Source: Firmicutes bacterium UBA4874
Lineage (GTDB): Bacteria > Bacillota > Clostridia > Caldicoprobacterales > DTU083
Assembly (NCBI GenBank): GCA_002399435.1
Contig: DHDO01000095.1
Coordinates: forward strand, 1 to 21,698
Reading direction: 5' to 3'
DNA length: 21,698 nt
Both the position numbers and the translations under genes were made by a program. Under the pieces are notes generated by a model, which saw only the letters and a program-made list of their open reading frames with translations, had not been told where the DNA came from and ran no database searches. Below are positions 7,411 through 14,115 of the stretch, one piece after another. Each line of letters opens with the position of its first letter. The stretch's first letter is position 1.

Positions 7411-10380
7411 CTACCTTGCGTCGATGCCAAATTCCTTTTGCTTCGCCAACAACTCACTGTTGATATCCTCCACCGCTTCTTCCAGGGAATCCCTTGGGCT
7501 TTCTCCATTCATTACGGTACGGGTAAAGGCATTGCTTAAATGCCTTGTCGTAAAATATCCTCCTGGTACCACAGGCTGCTCTTTGTTCCACGCCCATTGT
7601 TTCTTTATGATATCAATATCTTCCATTATCCAGGGCAGTCCGTCAAACGCTTCGATATTCGCACTGTTCCATCTTGCTTCCGGACCAAGCAGAGCTTCAA
7701 TCTCCCGACCGAAATTCACCTGGCTGTCCGTACTGGTCCACCACTTTAAAAAATCCCATGCCGCATCCTGCTGCTTCGACTGTTTTAGAATAATGCTTGC
7801 CTGACCGGTCGCTCCTCCCACTGCACTTCGATCAATGGTTCCATCCGGCTTTTCTGTCCCCGGCATCAGTGCAACGCCCCACTTTCCCAACAACTCAGGG
7901 GCAGCGGTCAATAACTTCATATATAAATCATAGCCTCCGATACCAATGGGAGAGGTACCGGCCCGAAACCGGTTAAAGAAGTTTGCCGCCACGGGAACCC
8001 CGTAGTTGGTATATAAGCCAGTCCATTCTGTAAAGGCTTTCAATGCTTCCGGCGTATCAAAGCCGGTCTGCGTTCCATTTTCATTGTAATAGGCTCCTCC
8101 ATTCTGCAGAAGAAACGCACCGAAAGTCAATCCCTGCTCCCCTGCCACAAATGTCATTTTGTTCTGGTAGAGAACGGGAAGGACCACATTACGGATCTCA
8201 TCCCACGTATTCGGAACAGCAAGATTCAGTTCATTCATAATATCTTTTCGGTAAAACAGGATATTGAACCCCATGGTTTGTGGCAAGGCATAGTATCCGT
8301 TCCGATATTCATAGGGAATCATAATTCCAGGAAGAAAACGCCGGTATACCGAATCAAAATCCTCAAACTCTGATAAATCCTTCACAGCATGACGAATTGC
8401 ATACTCCACCGGGGAATCCGAGGAAACCCCCAGTGCGACATCCGGTGCTTTGCCGGATACAATGGACAGCAGCAAAACACCCATTTTACCTGCACTCAGC
8501 TTGGAGGAAGGCATAACATTCATTTTGATACGGATTCCGGTCCGGAGAGTGAAGTCCGAGTCTGCCAGCTCCTTTACAAGCTGTGCTGCCTCTCTTCCCA
8601 TTCCCGCCCATACATGAATGGTCCTTGGGTTCCTGATCTTTTCAACCTCTTCTTCATAAACACTGCTGACATTATCATAATCTTTGTGGAAGGAAGCAAT
8701 AAAGTTCCGGGTCGTCGTATACAGTTTCTGAAATACATTGGGCTTGCTGGAAGGAGCTGCTGCATCCAAAGGCATTATCATAAAATAATCCAAAATGACC
8801 GGCTGTGCCTTCAGATCATCAATCCATGTCCCGATGCTGGTCTGCGCTTCCATCAAATCGGATAAATGTGCCGGAATCTTTTCCGGGTCCTTTATCATGG
8901 CATCCACCTGCAATTGAATTGACTCCAGATTGTTTACAACCGGCAGCCTCCTGACAGACAACTTCTGCAAGGCCCCGATCTTCCATTGCAGGCTTTGCGA
9001 CAGTTCCTTCAGATGATCCATCAAATCGGGTATTTTCAGGTGCAAATCATAATCATAGTTCAAATCCGGGCTTTCCCCGGTAATCATCGTGATTTTCAAC
9101 ATCATATCCGAAAGCAGGACGATATCTTCTGTAAGACTGTTTATGACTTCCCCATACGGTCCCATTTTCACCGTCATCGTCAATTCATGCGTACCTTCCG
9201 CAAGATAAAACAGAAAGGGCTTTCCGGAAGACTCCTGCAATACTTCCGTTCGCCAGCCCGGACCATATCTGAATTGATACTCAGCCAGTTCCCGGAAGGG
9301 AACCTTTCCATCCAAAGCTATTTGCCGATAGGATGGCAAACCGTCTCCCCACCATTGGCCCATCCGAAGTACAATCTTGTACAGCCCGTCTTCCGGTACG
9401 TCAAAGGTCCAGGTAATCCATTGATTTCCCTTTTGCCAGCGGGTTCCGCCCATGACATTCAGCTTTATATTCGCAATGGAACGGGGCTTTACAGTCGGAT
9501 CCCCATTGGTATCCAGACGAACCGTGGGATCGCTCTTGATGACATCTCTGTCCTCTGCCTGAAACTCTTTGACTTTGCTGCCTTTCCGATAGCCTTTTTT
9601 CTCATATCCGGAACGGACAGATTCATAGTCCGGTATCGTATCGGGAGACTTTACCGTAACCTTTGCAATGGCAATGGGCTGATTGATATAATTCATCCGG
9701 ATCGTATTCATTCCCTTGTGAAAGAAGAAACAAAATGGCATGGAATACATTCCATTGCTGTCCGTCAAGTCAAATGAGACCCACTTCCGGATTTCTTTTT
9801 GCCTGGGAATGACCTCGTCTCCTGCACCATTTACCTTTGGGGCACTATCGTCCTGCCAAATCCGTGAAAAGGCAATGTTATGCGCCTCCAAAAAAGGGGA
9901 CTCTCCATTAATTTCCAGTTCCCTGGAAATATCAACCCCGGTACCTTCCAACGGATAATAATCAACAGAAAGAGCGTACAACCCCTCCTGCGATATATCC
10001 AAAGTCCACTCCATCCACTCGCAGTCTTCCTTCCATATCAGCACCGGTTCCTTCCTTTCACCAACTCCGCTTTTCAAAACGGCAGCATTTTCCCTGGGAA
10101 GGTTTACATTTTCCGGCTTCAGATCCATGCTTACATTTCCAACCGGCCGGTACCCTTTTTCCTCATACCCCCGCAGCGCTTCCGAATAAGGCATATTGTT
10201 ATACTTACTGCCTTCATATTGCACCACGGAAGAATGTATATCGTTTTTGAATTTTTCTTTCAAAGGAATACCCGGTGCTGCTTCGGACATCCCAAATGAT
10301 AAAAAAACACATATCAGAATCATGCATATCCATCTTGTGATCCAAATTCTGCGAAACCTTCTCCCCAGATGCCGTTTCAC
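7411..10380 (-). CDS. Large extracellular sugar-binding protein with two N-terminal beta-sandwich repeats
   Basis: This protein of about 989 residues is two to three times longer than a normal binding protein. A basic stretch and a hydrophobic helix (WICMILICVFLSFGMSEAAP) form a signal peptide or anchor with no usable lipobox cysteine. Two related regions follow. Each starts with a GYE(E/K)KGYR motif and contains W.TWT(F/L)D(V/I)...GLY and a long beta-rich stretch, like carbohydrate-binding jellyrolls (about 60-245 and 250-432). A helical segment (440-580) leads into a complete periplasmic-binding-protein type 2 domain (from about 590): RTIHVWAGMGREA, KAPDVALGVSSDSPVEYA, YYALPQTMGFNILFYRKD, and AAWDFLKWWTS. 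It should deliver a glycan to the permease pair just downstream. The GTG at 10380 has AGGGGTGA at good spacing; a GTG at 10389 is the other in-frame choice. Confidence 0.88.
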   Translation of the reverse strand: MKRHLGRRFRRIWITRWICMILICVFLSFGMSEAAPGIPLKEKFKNDIHSSVVQYEGSKYNNMPYSEALRGYEEKGYRPVGNVSMDLKPENVNLPRENAAVLKSGVGERKEPVLIWKEDCEWMEWTLDISQEGLYALSVDYYPLEGTGVDISRELEINGESPFLEAHNIAFSRIWQDDSAPKVNGAGDEVIPRQKEIRKWVSFDLTDSNGMYSMPFCFFFHKGMNTIRMNYINQPIAIAKVTVKSPDTIPDYESVRSGYEKKGYRKGSKVKEFQAEDRDVIKSDPTVRLDTNGDPTVKPRSIANIKLNVMGGTRWQKGNQWITWTFDVPEDGLYKIVLRMGQWWGDGLPSYRQIALDGKVPFRELAEYQFRYGPGWRTEVLQESSGKPFLFYLAEGTHELTMTVKMGPYGEVINSLTEDIVLLSDMMLKITMITGESPDLNYDYDLHLKIPDLMDHLKELSQSLQWKIGALQKLSVRRLPVVNNLESIQLQVDAMIKDPEKIPAHLSDLMEAQTSIGTWIDDLKAQPVILDYFMIMPLDAAAPSSKPNVFQKLYTTTRNFIASFHKDYDNVSSVYEEEVEKIRNPRTIHVWAGMGREAAQLVKELADSDFTLRTGIRIKMNVMPSSKLSAGKMGVLLLSIVSGKAPDVALGVSSDSPVEYAIRHAVKDLSEFEDFDSVYRRFLPGIMIPYEYRNGYYALPQTMGFNILFYRKDIMNELNLAVPNTWDEIRNVVLPVLYQNKMTFVAGEQGLTFGAFLLQNGGAYYNENGTQTGFDTPEALKAFTEWTGLYTNYGVPVAANFFNRFRAGTSPIGIGGYDLYMKLLTAAPELLGKWGVALMPGTEKPDGTIDRSAVGGATGQASIILKQSKQQDAAWDFLKWWTSTDSQVNFGREIEALLGPEARWNSANIEAFDGLPWIMEDIDIIKKQWAWNKEQPVVPGGYFTTRHLSNAFTRTVMNGESPRDSLEEAVEDINSELLAKQKEFGIDAR

Positions 10381-10423
10381 CAATTTCACCCCTGTAATGG
10401 ATTATTAATCAGTAGTACAGTCA

Positions 10424-10458
10424 TTCCGGATGTGCTGCGCAATGCAGCACATCCGGAA
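10424..10458 (-). other. Perfect 15-bp hairpin between two binding-protein genes, no U-tract
   Basis: TTCCGGATGTGCTGC (10424-10438) and GCAGCACATCCGGAA (10444-10458) are exact inverted repeats around a 5-base loop. The hairpin starts nine bases after the stop of the gene ending at 10467. On the transcribed strand the stem is followed by TGACTGTAC rather than a run of U, so it is not a standard intrinsic terminator. It may protect the 3' end of the upstream binding-protein mRNA and dampen read-through into the downstream transporter genes, as intergenic hairpins do in other sugar operons. It shares the CCGGATGTG core with the hairpin at 12293-12330. Confidence 0.8.
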
Positions 10459-10466
10459 ACAGAATC

Positions 10467-12110
10467 TTACCGGGCATAGTAACGATCCAGAGCTGATTGG
10501 TAGATCGATACAACATCTTCCGCTCCCATACGCTTTACTTCTTCCACAAATTTATCAAAATTGTCCAGAGACTCTTCCCCGCTGATAAACTTTTTTAACA
10601 TATCACTGACATAAGTAAGCATTTCGGAATAGTCGTCCATCTTCAGCGCCTCTGCTGCGGTTAAATACAGATTTGGCAAGGTGTGGGAAGCATCTCCCTT
10701 CCCCCAGGCTTTCGTCGCCTGATCATTATAGGCAAAAGTTTTATCCTTATTCAGTGCATCCTGATGCAGATAACTCCGGGTATTCCCTGTCAAATAAGGT
10801 CCGGGAGCATTTTTCGGCCGGAAGTGCCGCATTCCATACTGCCCCGTTGTCAACCCATCCGGTTCTTTCTCGTACATGATATCAGAGGGCAGGACTTTGC
10901 CGTCCACCATGGTATATTGTTCGCCTTCAATACCGAAATTGTCCAGGAAGTATCCTTCTTTTCCATAGGAATAGTCCAGCCATCGTCCGACTGCTTCATA
11001 TTTTTCCTTGGGACACTTGGTGGTGACCGCAGCTCCCCTGCCGGAAAAGGGCCATCTTGGGAATATGGTGGGAGTCTCTCCCGCTTTTATAACCGGATTT
11101 GAGACCGCAACCACATCAAAGTTTGGATTTGTTGCCTTGCCTTCCTCCACATAGCTTGCAGGTGAGGCCTGCCATGCACCGCAGGTGCCGGCAACAATTT
11201 CCTTGCTCAGCTCTTTCGGGCCCAAAACCAGCAATCCTTCATCGCTCCATTTCTTTAGAGTCTCGAGGGCTTGCTTATATTCCGGCTGAAGGGGTGGATA
11301 AACAATTTTTTTATCCTTTACACTAAAATTCACTTTATCATTAATATTAGTAATAATAAATCCCCAGGCAGATGTGATAAATCCAAGCCGGTCCATATCG
11401 ATGCCAAAAGGGATGGTTGCACCTTGCTGTTCCTTGAACGCTTTCAAGGTATTATACCAGTCATCGATGGTTTCGGGGGCTTTCAGTCCGGAATCCTCCA
11501 ACCAGTCTTTTCTCATTTGCAGGCCGTTGGTTACACGGTCCTCCATCTCCACTCCCTTTAAATAGGGAAAGGCAAAATAATGTCCGCTGTCTGTTTTCAT
11601 ATCCCTTGCCACATCCGGGTTTTTATCCAAAATTTTTTTCAGGTTCGGTGCATGTTTGGAGATAATGTCATCAATCGGTACAATGCTATTTTCCATCGCT
11701 TTATCCGGACCATACTCCGCCCAATCGGAGAATATCACATCAGGCAGCTTTTCAGTGGATATCATAAGCTCGAACTGCTCCTTCTCCTTGTCCTTGGGAA
11801 TATGATTCCACTTGATATCCACATTTGTTTTTTTCTCTACGATTTGATATACCTTTACATTCTCCGGATCCACATCGGCATTCTCCGGACTGGTGGCCGC
11901 CCAATAACTGATCTCAACCGGCTCAGAAGATGATTCCTTTTTACCGTCTTCTCCCTTGTTTGTTTCCTGAGGTTTCTTCGTTCCCACGTTTTTGCCCGTA
12001 TCGCCTGTTGCTTGTTTTTCCCCCCCACCTCTGCAGCCTGTAAACAATCCAATGACCAGTACCGCGCTCAGCAGAACGCCAAGAAAAAGTTTAAGTTTTG
12101 GGCTTCGCAT
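10467..12110 (-). CDS. Lipoprotein extracellular solute-binding protein, tandem paralog 2
   Basis: This protein has 547 residues. Its lipoprotein signal peptide MRSPKLKLFLGVLLSAVLVIGLFTGC puts the lipid-modified cysteine at residue 26. A polar linker rich in G, K, E and S follows, then a binding-protein domain from VEISYWAATSPENADV. Features of the LplA/YtcQ-like group include VEKKTNVDIKWNHIP, FELMISTEKLPDVIFSDW and YSYGKEGYFLDNFGIEGEQY. It would capture a sugar outside the membrane. The start ATG has GGAGG ten bases upstream. It closely matches the gene at 12338-13993 over its whole length, including the last residues (SIYQSALDRYYAR), so the two arose by tandem duplication. It has its own promoter-like region (12158-12201) and is followed by a perfect hairpin, then by the third binding-protein gene. 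Its ligand is unknown; context suggests plant-derived oligosaccharides. Confidence 0.93.
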   Translation of the reverse strand: MRSPKLKLFLGVLLSAVLVIGLFTGCRGGGEKQATGDTGKNVGTKKPQETNKGEDGKKESSSEPVEISYWAATSPENADVDPENVKVYQIVEKKTNVDIKWNHIPKDKEKEQFELMISTEKLPDVIFSDWAEYGPDKAMENSIVPIDDIISKHAPNLKKILDKNPDVARDMKTDSGHYFAFPYLKGVEMEDRVTNGLQMRKDWLEDSGLKAPETIDDWYNTLKAFKEQQGATIPFGIDMDRLGFITSAWGFIITNINDKVNFSVKDKKIVYPPLQPEYKQALETLKKWSDEGLLVLGPKELSKEIVAGTCGAWQASPASYVEEGKATNPNFDVVAVSNPVIKAGETPTIFPRWPFSGRGAAVTTKCPKEKYEAVGRWLDYSYGKEGYFLDNFGIEGEQYTMVDGKVLPSDIMYEKEPDGLTTGQYGMRHFRPKNAPGPYLTGNTRSYLHQDALNKDKTFAYNDQATKAWGKGDASHTLPNLYLTAAEALKMDDYSEMLTYVSDMLKKFISGEESLDNFDKFVEEVKRMGAEDVVSIYQSALDRYYAR

Positions 12111-12157
12111 TTAAAACTAACCTCCTTATTTTTAAAAATATTAAATTTGCTATTTCT

Positions 12158-12201
12158 ATTATAACGGGATTAAAGTAGAAATGATATGTTCTGTTTCTTA
12201 T
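12158..12201 (-). promoter_or_regulatory. Promoter and possible activator site of the second binding-protein paralog
   Basis: A perfect -10 hexamer TATAAT lies at 12163-12158, with 47 bases between it and the start codon. No good -35 hexamer is present at 16-18 bases upstream (TATCAT at 17). In its place sits an imperfect palindrome, AGAAA-N12-TTTCT (12177-12198), inside a 26-base block (12176-12201). That block is identical, and identically spaced from the -10, ahead of the first paralog. A strong -10 with a poor -35 and a conserved block over it suggests activator dependence, plausibly on the AraC-family protein encoded at 17283-18566. The promoter is seen; its regulator is inferred. Confidence 0.6.
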
Positions 12202-12283
12202 ATATATGGTTTGTTTCTATGAACAGCTTATTAAAAACGTTCTGATTTTTCAATAAATAGAGCAGCCCTGTCTCCGTATTCTG

Positions 12284-12331
12284 TAAAAATCTTCTCCGGA
12301 TGTGATGCAGCCAGGCAGCACATCCGGAGAC
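12284..12331 (-). terminator. Likely intrinsic terminator after the first binding-protein paralog
   Basis: On the transcribed strand TCTCCGGATGTGCTGC pairs with GCATCACATCCGGAGA (12293-12330, one mismatch, 6-base loop), followed by AGATTTTTAC with five U residues. The stem starts seven bases after the stop codon at 12338. The strong GC-rich stem with a U-run fits a Rho-independent terminator, probably leaky. It is homologous to the hairpin at 10424-10458, which lacks the U-run. Confidence 0.7.
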
Positions 12332-12337
12332 AGAATA

Positions 12338-13993
12338 TCATCTTGCATAGTAACGATCAAGGGCAGACTGGTAGATCGATACAACTTCATCTGCTCCCAT
12401 ACGTTTTGCTTCCTCCACGTACTTGTCAAAATTGTCCAGAGACTCTTCTCCACTGATAAACTTGTTTAACATATCGCTGACATAGGTATCCAGTTCGGAA
12501 TAATTATCTATCTTTTCGGCCTCCTGCGATGTCAGATACAGCAGTGGCATTGTTGCCGAAGGATCTCCGTTTCCCCAGGCTTTCGCTGCCTGAACCATAT
12601 ATGGATAGCTTTTATCCTTGTTCAGCGCATCCTGATGCAGATAATGGCGTTGTCCGCCATTCATATATGGCCCGGGAGCATTTTTCGGCCTGAAATGCCT
12701 CCTCCCATATTGATCCAGCGTCAGCCCATCCGGTTCTTCTTCATACATTATATCGGCAGGCATGATTTTATCGTCCACTATCGTATACTGCTTTCCTTCT
12801 ATACCGAAATTGTCCAAAATATAGCCTTCTTCGCCATAAGCAAAATCCATCCATCTTCCTATTGCTTCATATTTATCTTTCGGACATTGAGCACTGACGG
12901 CAGCCCCTCTTCCTTCACAAGGCCATCTTGGGAATATATGAGGAGTTTCTCCCTCGTTCACAACTGGATTTTGAACTGCAATCACATCAAAGTTCGGGTC
13001 CGTCGCCTTCCCTTCTTTCACATACATTCCAGGACTATGTTGCCATGCTCCGATCGTACCCGAAACAATTTTTTTGGTGAAGTCATCCAATTTTTCAGGA
13101 TCAGTCACCAGTAAGCCTTCATCAGTCCATCTTCGTAACGTCTCCAAAGCTTCTTTGTATTCTGGTTCAATGGGAGGATAAGAAATCTTTTTATCCTTCA
13201 CATTGTATTTCTTCATATCAAATCCCCATGCCGAAGTAATAAACCCCAGCCTTTCCAGCGACATGGCAAAAGGGATCACAGCGTTTTTCTGGTCTCGAAA
13301 CGCTTTTAATGTGTTGTACCAATCGTCAATGGTTTTTGGAGCCTTCAGTCCCAGATCCTCCAGCCAGTCCTTTCTCATCTGAAGGCCGTTACTGGTTATA
13401 CGGTCAAACAGCTCCAATCCTTTTACATAAGGAAAGATATAATAATGCCCGCTATCTGTTTTGAGATCTCTCGACATATCCGGACACTCATCCAAAGTAA
13501 TATCCGGTTTCCCCTTTAGTAGCTTTTTTAAATTTGGTGCATATTGCGATATGATATCATCAATGGGGACGATGAGATCATTTTCCATGGCTTTATCCGG
13601 GCCGTAACTGCTCCACTTGGAAAAGATCACATCAGCCAACTTGTTGGTGGATATCATGAGCTCGAACTGCTCCTGTTCCTTGTCTTTCGGAATATGGATC
13701 CATTGGATGTCTACATTTGTTTTCTTTTCGACCAGCTTATAAACTTCCATATTTTCCGGATCCACATCATCGCTATCCGGACTGGTGGCTGCCCAATAAC
13801 TGATCTTAACCGGCTCAGAGGATGATTCTTTTTCTCCCTTGCCTGTTTCCTGAGGTCCCTTATCTTCCACGTCTTTGTCAGTATCGACTGACGCTTGTTT
13901 CCCTCCTCCAGCGCTGCAGCCTGTAAACAATCCAATGACAAGTGCCACGCTCAGCAGAACACCGAGAAAAAGCCTAAGTTTTGGGCTTTGCAT
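12338..13993 (-). CDS. Lipoprotein extracellular solute-binding protein, tandem paralog 1
   Basis: This protein has 551 residues. Its lipoprotein signal peptide MQSPKLRLFLGVLLSVALVIGLFTGC has the acylated cysteine at 26. A polar linker follows, then the binding domain from VKISYWAATSPDSDDV, with VEKKTNVDIQWIHIP, LADVIFSKW and AYGEEGYILDNFGIEGKQY. It is a membrane-tethered sugar receptor of the LplA/YtcQ-like type. It is a close paralog of the gene at 10467-12110. By eye, the last roughly 140 coding bases agree at about 85 percent. Differences include extra residues around 163-175 (PDITLDECPDMSR) that the other copy lacks, and changes in the middle that could alter ligand choice. The ATG has GGAGG ten bases upstream. 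It has its own promoter (14041-14084) and a likely terminator (12284-12331), so it can be expressed separately from the downstream transporter genes. Confidence 0.94.
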   Translation of the reverse strand: MQSPKLRLFLGVLLSVALVIGLFTGCSAGGGKQASVDTDKDVEDKGPQETGKGEKESSSEPVKISYWAATSPDSDDVDPENMEVYKLVEKKTNVDIQWIHIPKDKEQEQFELMISTNKLADVIFSKWSSYGPDKAMENDLIVPIDDIISQYAPNLKKLLKGKPDITLDECPDMSRDLKTDSGHYYIFPYVKGLELFDRITSNGLQMRKDWLEDLGLKAPKTIDDWYNTLKAFRDQKNAVIPFAMSLERLGFITSAWGFDMKKYNVKDKKISYPPIEPEYKEALETLRRWTDEGLLVTDPEKLDDFTKKIVSGTIGAWQHSPGMYVKEGKATDPNFDVIAVQNPVVNEGETPHIFPRWPCEGRGAAVSAQCPKDKYEAIGRWMDFAYGEEGYILDNFGIEGKQYTIVDDKIMPADIMYEEEPDGLTLDQYGRRHFRPKNAPGPYMNGGQRHYLHQDALNKDKSYPYMVQAAKAWGNGDPSATMPLLYLTSQEAEKIDNYSELDTYVSDMLNKFISGEESLDNFDKYVEEAKRMGADEVVSIYQSALDRYYAR

Positions 13994-14040
13994 TTAAAAC
14001 CAACCTCCTTATTTTTAAAGATATTAAATTTACCATCTCT

Positions 14041-14084
14041 ATTATAACGAGATGATAATAGAAATGATATGTTCTGTTTCTTAT
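14041..14084 (-). promoter_or_regulatory. Promoter and possible activator site of the first binding-protein paralog
   Basis: TATAAT at 14046-14041 is followed after 47 bases by the start codon at 13993. The AGAAA-N12-TTTCT palindrome (14060-14081), in the 26-base block 14059-14084, overlaps the -35 region, which itself is poor. Block, spacing and -10 match the copy at 12158-12201, while bases between block and -10 differ. This pattern suggests selection on the block, or recent duplication. Confidence 0.62.
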
Positions 14085-14115
14085 GTGTATGGCCTGCTTT
14101 TTATGAAAAAGCCAC

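Noticed and set aside
12233..12248. AAAACGTT sequence resembling a CcpA cre site
   Set aside because: It has several mismatches to the cre consensus, lies well upstream of the promoter and is not kept in front of the paralogous gene.
12250..12453. 67-codon minus-strand frame across the 3' end of the first binding-protein gene
   Set aside because: It overlaps the true gene in another frame and crosses the terminator hairpin. It shows no family features.
14096..14112. GCTTTTT-ATG-AAAAAGC inverted repeat just after the GH106-like gene
   Set aside because: The stem is AT-rich with a 3-base loop and no following U-run. It is also absent from the equivalent place before the second paralog, so it is neither a clear terminator nor a conserved operator.
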